A stretch of 64,000 nucleotides of DNA, taken from CAVRXQ01 sp963838845 (lineage in GTDB: Bacteria > Actinomycetota > Acidimicrobiia > Acidimicrobiales > Bog-793). How positions within the stretch are numbered: position 1 is the first letter of the stretch; each line of letters starts with the position of its first letter. The translations under genes were made by a program, and so were the position numbers. The stretch lies in NCBI GenBank assembly GCA_963838845.1, contig CAWISR010000003.1, positions 1,240,001 to 1,304,000 of the forward strand, read 5' to 3'. The notes beneath the pieces were generated by a model. It saw only the letters and a program-made list of their open reading frames with translations, was not told where the DNA came from and searched no databases. Shown piece after piece: positions 9,210-18,113 of this stretch.

Positions 9210-10345
9210 GCCTGGCCTGCTTTGGCGTGGATGTAAACACGGATGAGAAAGTTCGACAATTCGTTGGTATGGCGGGGTACGTTCTGAATCTCGTTCCAGC
9301 GCAAATCAAGTCCCTCCCAGGTGCCAGCGGTCCAGTGGCAAGAAGGGGCGACGAGTGCCAGGTCTTGGAGGATCTGCTTTGAGCGACCCTCTTGTCGTGG
9401 GTCGGCTGTAGCCATTACGCGATCCATTAGGCGACCCATGGCCCGTATGCCCGCGCCATGCATGAGTCGGCTCTGAGTCGGAACCCTTCCCCATGCGTCC
9501 GGGAATGTCGCCTTCACGGCTGACCAATAGTCGAGGAGGAGTCGCCAGATGCCCGTGAAGTCTGTTTCGCCACTCGTCAAATTGCGGTACGGAAACAGAC
9601 AACCCGAAGGTGATGTGAGACTTTCCTCGAGCATCTTGACGACACTCGTGTCGGCGATGACCGCTTGAGGCCGACGCTCTTTACTGGTCGAGGCACGTTT
9701 TATCAATCCGAAGAACGGCGACGACTCATCGGAATTGAGTAGGTCGCAAAGCGCGGACGGCGTCCGCCGTAGCGCGAGTCGCGGTGGAAGTGGACTGCTA
9801 ATCGTCGGGAGAAGTTCCGTGACGAGCCCGCGAGGAAGTGGTTTAGCGTTATTGATGCGGAGAAACTGGTCCCGCTGAAGGTCGATTGAATCTGTGACAA
9901 AAGCATTGATCGGGACCGCAAAGTCCTGTCGCTTCGCTCGAGACAACGCCAGGGCTCGCTGCTGACCGTCGACGATCCAGCCCGGCTTCGGTTCGTCTTC
10001 GCGCGGCAGTGGAATCTCGAGCTTCCCTGCTGCCGCCGAGCCGTCGCCAATCATTGGGCCACGACCCGAGGTGAATCGGATGGACGACGGTAACGCGATG
10101 ATGATTGGGTTGGGAAAGAGCACCCGATCGCCGTCGAGATACTCGATGATCTCTTTGATGTGGCTGCGCACTTCTGGGCGCTGGTATCCAATGAGGTCGC
10201 CGGATTGATTTCTACTCACGCGCGAGATATCTGCGATTTGCAAGATCTCGTGTGCAGTCAGACTGAAGACGTAGAGGGCGCAATCGGGACTCTGCTCGAT
10301 GCGCAAAGCCCGGCGCGTCAACATCGTCTTAGTTTTCGAGGTCAC
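9206..10345 (-). CDS. dpdB: DpdB paralogue 2 (DndB/ParB-like, DGQQR)
   Basis: This is a 379-aa protein counted from a GTG at 10345 that overlaps the stop of the upstream gene (GTGA). An upstream in-frame start at 10399 would lie inside that gene and add residues without a family match. The motif WIVDGQQR is at about residues 123-130 and GYQRPEV at about 53-59. Like paralogue 1 it has KPLPRGLVTELLPTI and SRLMHGAG elements. DpdB supplies ATP hydrolysis needed by DpdA. Having one copy on each side of dpdA suggests a heteromeric DpdA-DpdB-DpdB' complex or separate roles, for example catalysis versus regulation; that is inference. Confidence 0.85.
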   Translation of the reverse strand: MTSKTKTMLTRRALRIEQSPDCALYVFSLTAHEILQIADISRVSRNQSGDLIGYQRPEVRSHIKEIIEYLDGDRVLFPNPIIIALPSSIRFTSGRGPMIGDGSAAAGKLEIPLPREDEPKPGWIVDGQQRALALSRAKRQDFAVPINAFVTDSIDLQRDQFLRINNAKPLPRGLVTELLPTISSPLPPRLALRRTPSALCDLLNSDESSPFFGLIKRASTSKERRPQAVIADTSVVKMLEESLTSPSGCLFPYRNLTSGETDFTGIWRLLLDYWSAVKATFPDAWGRVPTQSRLMHGAGIRAMGRLMDRVMATADPRQEGRSKQILQDLALVAPSCHWTAGTWEGLDLRWNEIQNVPRHTNELSNFLIRVYIHAKAGQA

Positions 10346-11286
10346 CGATATACACCAACCTCGTTTCGGAAGATCGCTGCGAAGCGTCCCTGCTCGCACG
10401 CTGAACCAGAATCTCGAAACTCGCGAAGCAACCTGGTGTGGCTGGTCTCTGCTTCCGATCGCAATCTCTTTCGAATAAATGAACGTACTTGCGTGTCACT
10501 CACGGTGCGCCGGTTGTATCTGGGTATCGGAGGCTGAGCGGCGAGCAATGACAACAGCAGATCTCGCGTGGCGTCGCGGCCATCGATCCCGGTGGTCAGC
10601 ACACGTTCAGCGACTCGAACGTTGAGCGCTTGGCGCGTACCGCCGAGAACATGTTGGAGACGGGCATCGACCGGTAGCAAGAAGTCGCCCAGTTCCGAGT
10701 CGGCCTTGGTCCCTGCAGAGATGATGCTGAAAAGATGCGCGTTGTCGAGTTGAGTCAAGGCTTGGAGTACGTCCGCCCGACATGCGCGCAAGTACACCTC
10801 GGAGAGAACGAGAAGCATCCCCGCGGACGGGTCGCTCGCTGCGAGTTGTGCGAGGGATCGTGGCCCAAGATTCGGTCCGTTCCAGGTTGCGAGTGCAGCC
10901 CACCACTCGCTGGCACCATCGATCCCGTTGGGAACGGTGTCGGGGCTTCCAGCCGCGAACGTTGCGGCGTAGGGGCAAATCGGGGCATCAAGGGAAATCA
11001 GTCCATAGCCCGCGGAACACACCCAAAGATCGATTCGCCTTTTTGATGTTGAAGCGGACGCTTGGATTCTGCGCACTGCATCCCAATGCTCTCCGCAGTA
11101 CATGCCGAGAGCCGGTCTCGCGGCACTCGACGCCTTGGTAATGCGCGCAATCCAGGTCGCTAGCCGCTGTTCGACATTGACTCCAAAAATGTTCCGCAAT
11201 CGCAAGTTGTCGGGAACGGGCGCGCACTTGCGATTCGTGCAGGAGACAACGACTCGGATCTTTGAAGGCCGTTGATCAGATGTCAT
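10342..11286 (-). CDS. dpdC: YaaA/DUF6884-like protein, DpdC candidate
   Basis: This 314-aa protein starts with VVVSCTNRK and later has SAGYGLI followed by PYAATF, the signature layout of the YaaA/DUF6884 family (an SC...K start, then a (S)A.YGL motif before a PY element). In Dpd systems DpdC converts the inserted preQ0 nitrile in DNA to the amide (dADG). I recall its family being YaaA-related, so the position between folE2 and dpdB makes it the natural candidate. The final ~100 residues, rich in Arg and Ser, have no family I recognise. The ATG at 11286 is 7 bp after the folE2 end. The alternative is a generic DUF6884 protein carried with the island. Confidence 0.6.
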   Translation of the reverse strand: MTSDQRPSKIRVVVSCTNRKCAPVPDNLRLRNIFGVNVEQRLATWIARITKASSAARPALGMYCGEHWDAVRRIQASASTSKRRIDLWVCSAGYGLISLDAPICPYAATFAAGSPDTVPNGIDGASEWWAALATWNGPNLGPRSLAQLAASDPSAGMLLVLSEVYLRACRADVLQALTQLDNAHLFSIISAGTKADSELGDFLLPVDARLQHVLGGTRQALNVRVAERVLTTGIDGRDATRDLLLSLLAAQPPIPRYNRRTVSDTQVRSFIRKRLRSEAETSHTRLLREFRDSGSACEQGRFAAIFRNEVGVYR

Positions 11287-11293
11287 TGAAGAC

Positions 11294-12119
11294 CTACGGG
11301 TGTGCCGTCACGGCGACGTCGTTCGACCATGTCAATCGGGCAAACGCGCCATGGTTGTGGATGCTTTCGTCGCTAATCGCCTCGACGCTGAAGCGCTCCA
11401 GTCGATCGTCCCTTCGGAGTTGCTCGGTTACCTCGCGCACCATGTCTTCAACGAAAACGGGGTTGTCGTATCCGAGCATCGTCACGTGGCGCTCATCAGT
11501 CTCGCTTGAGAAGCGGGTATATAGGACTCGATGCGGAGGACTCTGCTATTGCGATTAGGTCATTCATCCAAATCCGGTCCGCATCATCGCTGACGTTCAT
11601 GGCCGGCGCGGCATCGATGGTGATGTATCCACGCTGGTTGTGAGCGCCGTAGTCACTGATCGCCTTGCTGCATGGGCAGACACTCGTGACGGGAACTCGC
11701 ACGTTTAGCGACATGCGAACTTCGCTGCCGTGAATGGAGGCAGATAATCCACACGGATAGTCCACGAGCGCACTTGCCCCGGTTACGGGCGCAAATCGCC
11801 TAAGGAAGTACAAGAACGATGTCTCAATGCGCGCCGACGTACTTTCGAGCCGCTCCCGGAGAACGCCGAGGATGATCGGGACGCGCTCGTAAGACAACTC
11901 GCCGGCGTGGGCGTCGAGGATTTCAATGAACCTGCTGAGGTGGCCACCCTTCTGTTCGGGGGAAAGCCCGATTGAAAGGCTGATCGTGGCGATCGTGTGT
12001 TGCTTACCCTGCTCAGGATCGAACACCGTGATTGGATAGCGAAGACCACTGACGCCGACCTGCTCAATTCCGATACCCCGATGGTCCTGTTGGCTTTGAA
12101 TGTCGTCAAGGACCGTCAT
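11294..12119 (-). pseudogene. folE2: GTP cyclohydrolase FolE2, interrupted by a frameshift
   Basis: FolE2 (GCYH-IB) converts GTP to dihydroneopterin triphosphate, the first step towards preQ0. The first 207 codons run from an ATG at 12119 (overlapping the queD stop) and carry the catalytic CPCSKAISDYGAHNQR. The frame ends at a TGA at 11496 just after YPLLKRD. One base away the reading continues as DERHVT, then GYDNPVFVEDMVREV, to a stop at 11294, which is the standard FolE2 C-terminus. Removing one base near 11503 restores a normal ~275-aa protein. Either the sequence has an indel error or the gene is recently broken; a second chromosomal folE could rescue the pathway. The C-terminal part has no start of its own near the break. 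Confidence 0.85.
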
Positions 12120-12475
12120 CCAGCGTCCCCTCGGTATGCAACGCCCGACGTACAGGTTTCACGAACGGCAACCTCGCTGAGCGGCAGGGTCGTGGCGAGG
12201 TGGTTCCAGATCCATTGGGCGAGCGTTTCGCTCGTCGGGTTCTCGAGTCCGGCGACTTCGTTCAGGAAATGGTGGTCGAGTTGGTCGTAGATGGGTGCGA
12301 ACGCGGTCTTGATGTCGCCGAAGTCGATAACCATGTCGGTGTCAGGATTGACTTCACCTCGCACGCGCAGTTCGACTCGGAACGAGTGTCCGTGCAGACG
12401 GCCGCACTTGTGTCCCTCCGGCACTTTGGAGAGCCGATGGGCGGCTTCGAACGTGAATTCGCAGAAGACATCCAT
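12116..12475 (-). CDS. queD: 6-carboxy-tetrahydropterin synthase QueD
   Basis: This 119-aa protein is of the normal family length. It turns dihydroneopterin triphosphate into 6-carboxytetrahydropterin. FEAAHRL supplies the first zinc His; KCGRLHGHSF holds the catalytic Cys and two further zinc His residues; LDHHFLN and PTSETLA complete the pattern. I chose the ATG at 12475, which overlaps the queE stop (TGATG). The frame stays open far upstream, but that is an artefact of overlap with queE. It is the third gene of the four-gene preQ0 block. Confidence 0.93.
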   Translation of the reverse strand: MDVFCEFTFEAAHRLSKVPEGHKCGRLHGHSFRVELRVRGEVNPDTDMVIDFGDIKTAFAPIYDQLDHHFLNEVAGLENPTSETLAQWIWNHLATTLPLSEVAVRETCTSGVAYRGDAG

Positions 12476-13116
12476 CACGGGATCCCTAGGTACTTGTGAG
12501 TCTGCAGACTGAGCCTCCACTGTGGGTGGGCTAGGCAGTATTCGGTTGCGAGCTTTGTGTTCTTCTCGCGTTCTGGTCCGTCCATTGGTTGCAGTAATAA
12601 GCGTTCGAACGCCAGATGTTCGAAGGATTCGGGTGGCGCTGCCGCTTGGGGGTAGACGAGTTTCAGTTCGTCGCCCCGGTCGAGCACAAGAGGCGCGCCC
12701 GCCTTCGGACTGACGCATATCCAGTCGAGCCCATCTGGTGCGCGCTGAGTGCCATTGGTCTCGACGCCAACGGTGAACCCGGCGTTGTGGAGAGCATCGA
12801 CTGCCGGAGCGTCGAGCTGTAAGAGTGGCTCGCCTCCGGTGCATACGACGTAGGGTTGGGCGCGAGCGTGTGGATAGCCTTCCCATGTGGCTGCGACCGC
12901 CGCGGCCAACTTGTCTGCACTCTTGAAGTTTCCGCCGCCGGGACCGTCCGTACCAACAAAATCGGTGTCACAGAACTGACAGATGGCTTGGGAGCGCTGA
13001 GATTCGCGGCCCGACCAAAGGTTGCACCGTGAGAAACGACAAAAGACCGCGGGACGACCGACCTGGGTGCCTTCGCCTTGGAGGGTGTAGTAGATCTCCT
13101 TGACTAAGTACGACAT
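12475..13116 (-). CDS. queE: 7-carboxy-7-deazaguanine synthase QueE
   Basis: This 213-aa radical SAM enzyme contracts the ring of 6-carboxytetrahydropterin to 7-carboxy-7-deazaguanine. TLQGEGTQVGRPAVF is the classic QueE start. The iron-sulfur motif is C-x14-C-x2-C (CNLW...AICQFC), the expanded form known from some QueE enzymes in place of plain CxxxCxxC. CTGGEPLLQ is the SAM-binding GGE motif, and VETNGT and SPK follow. The ATG at 13116 overlaps the queC stop and its own end overlaps queD, so the block is translated as one unit. Confidence 0.93.
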   Translation of the reverse strand: MSYLVKEIYYTLQGEGTQVGRPAVFCRFSRCNLWSGRESQRSQAICQFCDTDFVGTDGPGGGNFKSADKLAAAVAATWEGYPHARAQPYVVCTGGEPLLQLDAPAVDALHNAGFTVGVETNGTQRAPDGLDWICVSPKAGAPLVLDRGDELKLVYPQAAAPPESFEHLAFERLLLQPMDGPEREKNTKLATEYCLAHPQWRLSLQTHKYLGIP

Positions 13117-13814
13117 CAGACCGGGTTCGCGACAAGTGCGGGGTCATCCAAGCCCAGTTCAGCGAAGCCCTTTTGTCGAAGAAGACACGAATCGCAGGTT
13201 CGACAAGGGCCTCCATCAACGTCTGGGTCGTAGCAGCTGTGGGTGAGTCCATAGTCGACGCCGAGCGCTAGGCCGCGTTCGATGATCTGAGATTTCGAGA
13301 GCTCAATCAAAGGAGTATGGATGCGAAGACGTTGTCTTCCTTCGACGCCTGCCTTGGTCGCAAGGTTGGCCATCTTCTCGTAGGCGGCGATGTACTCCGG
13401 CCGACAGTCTGGGTAGCCGGAATAGTCGAGGGCGTTCACGCCGATGAAGATGTCGCTGGCTCCGAGCGTCTCGGCCCAGGCAAGCGCGAAAGAGAGAAAA
13501 ATCGTGTTCCGCGCTGGAACATATGTGATCGGGATTCCCGCATCGAGATCCTCGACCCGATTGTGATGGGGGACCGCGAGATCGGCGGTGAGCGCGGAAC
13601 CGCCGAACGCACGCAGGTCGATGTTCGCGATTACGTGGCCCGCGACGGGCACGGCGGCGGCTACTCGCCTTGCAGCGGCCAACTCGACCTCGTGGCGTTG
13701 GCCGTAGCGAAAGCTCAGTGCATAGGGTCGGAAGCCCTGATTGGTGGCGATGGCGAGAGCAGTTGTGGAGTCGAGACCCCCACTGAGCAGGACCACCGCT
13801 CGTTTATCAGCCAT
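13116..13814 (-). CDS. queC: 7-cyano-7-deazaguanine synthase QueC
   Basis: QueC makes preQ0 from 7-carboxy-7-deazaguanine with ATP and ammonia. The 232-aa protein has the PP-loop SGGLDS near the N-terminus, VPARNT, GVNALDYSGYPDCR, and the C-terminal zinc Cys set C-x7-C-x2-C-x2-C (CYDPDVDGGPCRTCDSC). I start it at the ATG at 13814 because GGGGAGGA lies just upstream as a strong ribosome site; an ATG six codons earlier (13832) lies before that site. As the first gene of the leftward run queC-queE-queD-folE2-dpdC-dpdB2-dpdA-dpdB1, it makes the island self-sufficient for preQ0. Confidence 0.94.
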   Translation of the reverse strand: MADKRAVVLLSGGLDSTTALAIATNQGFRPYALSFRYGQRHEVELAAARRVAAAVPVAGHVIANIDLRAFGGSALTADLAVPHHNRVEDLDAGIPITYVPARNTIFLSFALAWAETLGASDIFIGVNALDYSGYPDCRPEYIAAYEKMANLATKAGVEGRQRLRIHTPLIELSKSQIIERGLALGVDYGLTHSCYDPDVDGGPCRTCDSCLLRQKGFAELGLDDPALVANPV

Positions 13815-14105
13815 CCGTCCTCCCCGAATCATCGGCGACGGCCTCCGTCACCTTTTAACTAAGGCCGAAGTGAATCGGCTCATGCCGTAGTTTTTGGCCC
13901 ACTCGCAACCCTCTCGGGCGAGAATACTGTGAACCGTAGCCGCGGGGTGTGATGGTGCTTATCGAGTCCCGAGGCCAGAGGCACATAGCACCCGGGGGTG
14001 TAGCGAGGCCGTCGTTGCCATAGGTTCAGCGATCAAGGGGTTCGCGACCGGGGTTTACGATGCCGTTGACCAGGACCGGGTAACTCTGAAAGGTTCGCGG
14101 TCCCT
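13815..14105. promoter_or_regulatory. Leader and presumed promoter region of the que-dpd operon
   Basis: This 291-bp interval lies between divergently oriented genes and must hold the promoter of the leftward queC operon. I could not find a convincing -35/-10 pair. On the minus strand a short A-rich stretch followed by CTA (about 13885-13895) recalls a preQ1 riboswitch tail, but the stem needed for that fold is absent. Confidence 0.35.
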
Positions 14106-14427
14106 ATGAGGCGCCGCATTCGAATCAGTCGAGTTCAAGCAGCGGAAGGCTTGATAAGCGCGAAAGACGAGGAGAGTGCTTTGCGAACGGTCGAGGAAGA
14201 GTTGACGAATCCGTACGGATTCCTCGGCAGTTGGCAGACGGTTGAGACGGCGGCGGAGATAGTGGGCGTCGAATCGAATGTCTTGAATTCTCCAGCATCG
14301 ACCCCAGAAGGACCGATGCTTGAGCGTGAGAGAAGTCGACACCGTTCGAATCGGGCAACGTCGCCTCGTCACCAGGGACGCGCTGCGGAAGTTCATTAGA
14401 GTGAACAGCAGGGCAAGCGATGTTTAG
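14106..14427 (+). pseudogene. Broken helix-turn-helix/excisionase-like gene
   Basis: The first frame starts at the ATG at 14106 and reads into a helical stretch ending VETAAEIVGVES, which looks like the start of an excisionase/MerR-type HTH. The sequence VDTVRIGQRRLVTRDALRKF, the usual second half of such a domain (wing plus last helix), lies one frame over and ends at a TAG at 14425. The best join is near 14310-14325 and needs the same +1 step as the other broken genes here. It could have been the regulator or excisionase of the island. Confidence is limited because the middle of the domain does not align cleanly in any frame. Confidence 0.4.
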
Positions 14428-14623
14428 TGCGACGGTTTCTCATGCTGCCCGAGATCCGGAGTTCGTCCTCATCTACGCGTCGGAGTCGAGGATGACGAAT
14501 CGACTTGCACTGCTCTTAGCGCTGTGCGAACAGGGATCTGAACGTCGCACGTTCCTCCAGGCCGTCGGGTCAGCTTGCCCCGCTGAGTTTGCCAAACCTC
14601 TTGCCCATGGCGGCGCTCGATGA
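14420..14623 (+). CDS. Small hypothetical ORF coupled to the helicase start
   Basis: This is a 67-aa frame that begins at an ATG at 14420, overlapping the end of the broken HTH frame, and whose TGA overlaps the helicase ATG (ATGA). The second half contains MTNRLALLLALCEQGSERRT and looks protein-like, but I recognise no family. Its coupling to the helicase is the main reason to list it; it may be a remnant of a longer gene. Confidence 0.3.
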   Translation: MFSATVSHAARDPEFVLIYASESRMTNRLALLLALCEQGSERRTFLQAVGSACPAEFAKPLAHGGAR

Positions 14624-16939
14624 TCACCTTCCAGGAGTTCTTGAGAGCGCACAAGGAATCGCTCGGCTTCCTGCCTGACCCTGAGAAGATCGATGCCATC
14701 AGTGCACCACCCGATGCCACTCTCTACGTGGTGGCGGGGCCAGGGACGGGAAAGACAGCTTGCCTCGCAGCGCGGGTCCTCAAGCTCATGTTCGTCGATG
14801 ATGTGCCAGCAGACGGCATCGTCGCCACGACGTTCACCGTGAAGGCGGCGTCGGAACTCCGCTCGAGGATCCTCGACTGGGGATTTCGCATGGCTAACCA
14901 CCTTGAGGCGGACGAGCGACTGAGCCATGCGAAGCGCACCGCTGCCAACCACCTCGACGTTAATCAATTGGTGACGGGGACCATCGATAGCTTGTGCCAA
15001 GACATGCTCGTCCGGTACCGGGACCCGGGTACGCAGCCGCCCGTGTTGATAGACGAATTTGTGTCTCGGACCCTCCTTTTGCGGCACGGTCTTTTCGATG
15101 GCGGGAGGTTCCGTAGCAAGCGTCTCAACGATCTGCTTTACAGGCTTGATGCCCGCAGCAGCACGTATGGCTGGCATCTCGGCGCCAAGACGGACGTGCT
15201 GTCTGCAGTCGCAGACCGAGTCATCCATGACCAGGTGGATCTGCGCAAGTACTGCAAGCGAGGTGGCGCAGACGAGCGCTACGCCAAACAGAAGACTGAT
15301 GGACGCGGTCGAGAGTTACTGGGAGGAACTCAATCGGCGACTGATGCTCGACTACGCGCTGCTGGAACGGGAGGCGTTGTCGAGAATGGAAAGGGGTGGT
15401 CTAACCGATTTCCTCGATCGCGTCCAAGCCGTCCTAGTCGACGAGTATCAGGACACGAACCTATTGCAGGAAAGGATTTACTTCCGATTGGCATCCGCCT
15501 GTGATGGCGCCCTGACCGTCGTTGGCGATGATGATCAGAGCCTGTTTCGGTTTCGGGGAGCGACCGTTGAGTTGTTCTCTGGCTTCCCTGATCGTGCGAC
15601 CAGTGTGGGCTGGAAGCCACAGACGGTGTTCCTTCAGACCAACCACCGCTCCAATCGACGGATTGTTCAGTTTGTTGACCGCTACGCCCGCCTTGACCCG
15701 CAGTACCAAGCCGTTAGGGCTCTGGACAAACCAAGGCTGAAGCCCCGCGGCGATACACAGGAGGGACTTCCCATCTTGGGGCTGTTCCGGACTACCGTCA
15801 CAGACCTGGCCGATGATCTTGCAAAGTTGATCCGCGCCACCTTCATCGGCCGTGGCTACAAATTGCCGAGTGGGGAGAGAATCCTCGCAGGACGAAATGG
15901 CGGGGCCGTGGGGGACGCGGCACTCCTCTGTTCAAGCCCTCGGGAGTCGAACGCGAGCGGTCCGCTTCTGCCCGGTCTGTTGCGCAACGCCTTGAGCGCT
16001 AGCAGCCCCAGCATCGCCGTGTTCAACCCTAGAGGCGAGGCTCTCCAGGACGTCCCCGTTGTGTCGGCCTTTGCTGGGACGCTCTTGCGATGCTTGGATC
16101 CCGACGGGCGCATCGAGCAGGCGACCTTCCTGCCCCCCGATGCACGCGACACGTTCACGCGATGGCGCGCTGCCTCAGTCATCGACGCGCCCCGGCGGGA
16201 GCGACGCCTCGGACGATTGGTGCACGGTTGGACGAAGCGGGATGCGCATCCTTCTGACTGGCCCAAGCGCGCGTCGGCGCTTGAACTCGTCTACACGATC
16301 GCCTATTTCTTTCCCGAACTCTACGATGACCCTGAGGGTCAGGTCTACCTTGAGGCCTTCACGAGGCAACTCTCTGCTTCCGAGCAAGTGAGCAATTTCG
16401 GTGGTCGGATAATCATCGAACCGCACGGCGAGCCTGACGCCAAGGGGCTCAGCCTTGCTGATCACAGCGTTGCGGATCTTCTTCAGGACTTCCTCGGCCC
16501 AATCGCTGCGGGCAGTGTCGATGTCAACGAGGATCTCATCGAGGACCTCCCTCGTGACCGCCTCGCGGTGCTCTCTATTCACCAAGCCAAGGGGTTGGAG
16601 TTCCCGCTAACCATCGTGGACGTCGGCTCATCGTTCAAAACCAATCATCACGCCCAGCGGTTCAAGCGATTTCCGGATCGTGGCGGTGCGCCAGAGGTCA
16701 TGGAGGACCACTTCCGACCGTTCACCCCACTGTCGGCGCCCACGCGCAGTTCTGTTGACCGGGCGTTCGATGACCTGTATAGGCAATACTTCGTGGCCTT
16801 CAGCCGGGCACGGGATGTTTTGATCCTGGCCGGCCTTACTGCTGCTGCTCCGAGTGGCGCGGTTGAAAACGTAGCCGCTGGTTGGCGACGTGACGGTTCG
16901 TGTCCCTGGGCATCCCGTCGCCCATTCGAATTCATCTAA
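14620..16939 (+). pseudogene. UvrD/Rep-like DNA helicase with one frameshift
   Basis: This is a superfamily 1A helicase of about 770 aa split over two frames. The first frame (14620 to about 15297) has Walker A AGPGTGKT at about residues 39-46, VATTFTVKAASELRSR (motif Ia) and GTIDSLCQ. The second frame (from about 15299) has VLVDEYQDTN (Walker B), VVGDDDQSLFRFRGA (motif III), LQTNHRS (motif IV) and LSIHQAKGLEFP (motif V). Dropping one base near 15298, in the sequence act-g-atg, joins them as QKT/MDAVESYWEEL. The nuclease gene follows after 9 bp, giving an AddA/AddB-like helicase-nuclease pair. It reads away from queC, so it is a separate unit, yet it sits inside the island border and may be an added defence or repair module. 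Confidence 0.75.
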
Positions 16940-16948
16940 GGGCCCTCG

Positions 16949-18113
16949 TTGGAACTGAGCGTTCGTAAGCCGCCCTATCTCATCCCTTCGTACAGTTTGA
17001 CTGGGGACCTTCTCAGCTTCTTACGGTGTGGGCTGCAGTACAGATACGGCACCCTCGGGAATCTTCCGGCGACTCGACCTGCGCAGTTGTGGTTCGGCCA
17101 GTTCATCCACGGTGTCTTGGAAGAGGCGTACAGGCGTTACAGACGTCACAGGGACGAAACCGGTATCGGATTGATCGTCGCTGGCGCGGAACTCGAAGAC
17201 GTTCTCGATCTCATCGGTCGGCGTCTCGCGGTGGGTGGGCTTCGTCCGCGAAATGCCGCTCTCGAAGCAGTCGGACGTGAGCGCGCGATCGTGTCTGTCA
17301 CTGAACTCGGACCTGAGCTATTTCCGATCATCAACGAAGCAGAGATCCCGCTCAGTGGCACGCGCCGTCTGCCGTTCGACCGCTGGCCAGTCTGACATTC
17401 CCCGGCGGGAGTCCGATCGCTACGAGATGGCGGGGGTTGTCGACGTAATCACCGAGGTTCAACTTGATGATCCGGTGCTCGCCAACAACCAGATCGTCCG
17501 AGCGATTGTTGCCGCGCTACCCGAACCCATGCCTTCTGAGTTCGAGGTCATCGTCGACTACAAGGGGATGCGTCGGCCACCGATCCGGACAAGCGGAAGT
17601 GGACCTGACTATTGGAATATTTATGAGTGGCAACTCGAGACCTATGCCCGCCTTCGGTCCGTCCAGCCCGGAGCGCGGCCCGTACTTGCCGGCGCATTGA
17701 TCTTTGTGAACGAACTGCATCCGACGTGGGCCGATGTGCAGACACTCCGCGGAGAAATCAAGGCTGGGCTGACTGACGTCTATCCTGCGCGAAGCACGGA
17801 GGATGAACATCTCTTAGTGGGCAGGCGTGAGCGCGGATCGCCGCCCCCGGCCTTCTCATTCGGCTTCCGGCTCCAGCGAGCGTTGCGCGTCGTACCAATC
17901 TCTCCGGGCTTGCAGGATGTCGCCGCGTCACAATTCGACGAGGTCGTATTCGACATCGAACTCTCGCGTGCTCACGAGCGACGGTCTCCTCACATTCTTA
18001 CGGGGTGGCGAACCAACCCTTCCGACGACGCCACGTGCGTCGCCTGCGATTGGCGAACGATTTGTCCCGCGCATCCGGACGTGGTTCCGAGCTTGCCGGT
18101 CGAAGAAGCCTGA
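16949..18113 (+). pseudogene. Fe-S PD-(D/E)XK nuclease (RecB/AddB/Cas4-like), frameshifted
   Basis: The first frame begins at a TTG at 16949 and reads SYSLTGDLLSFLRCGLQYRY, the usual RecB/Cas4-like opening with the first cluster cysteine. It stops at 17393-17395. One base over, the frame continues with YEMAGVVDVI (active-site Asp), FEVIVDYKG (the D-x-K of the nuclease site) and a C-terminal C-x2-C-x5-C (CVACDWRTIC) that completes a four-cysteine [4Fe-4S] set. The join lies between about 17383 and 17396. All catalytic residues are present if the shift is ignored, so either an indel error or a very recent mutation is likely. It is probably the partner of the preceding helicase. Confidence 0.7.

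Noticed and set aside
12476..12886. N-terminal extension of QueD to 256 aa
   Set aside because: It lies wholly within queE in another frame and has no domain. QueD starts at 12475 with the family length.
13885..13920. preQ1 riboswitch-like A-rich tail with CTA upstream of queC (minus strand)
   Set aside because: The AAAAACTA-like end resembles the preQ1-I tail, but the 5' stem and its pairing partner are missing and the loop lacks the complementary bases. Chance similarity is more likely.
14473..15228. 251-aa leftward frame opposite the UvrD-like helicase
   Set aside because: It is antisense to helicase motifs that are clearly conserved, is rich in Arg/His/Pro and shows no family. It is a GC-driven shadow frame.
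15293..15299. Programmed +1 frameshift in the helicase
   Set aside because: No slippery codon, stop-codon stimulator or downstream structure like known +1 sites is evident, and the other shift sites share no motif. An indel error or a mutation is simpler, though not proven.
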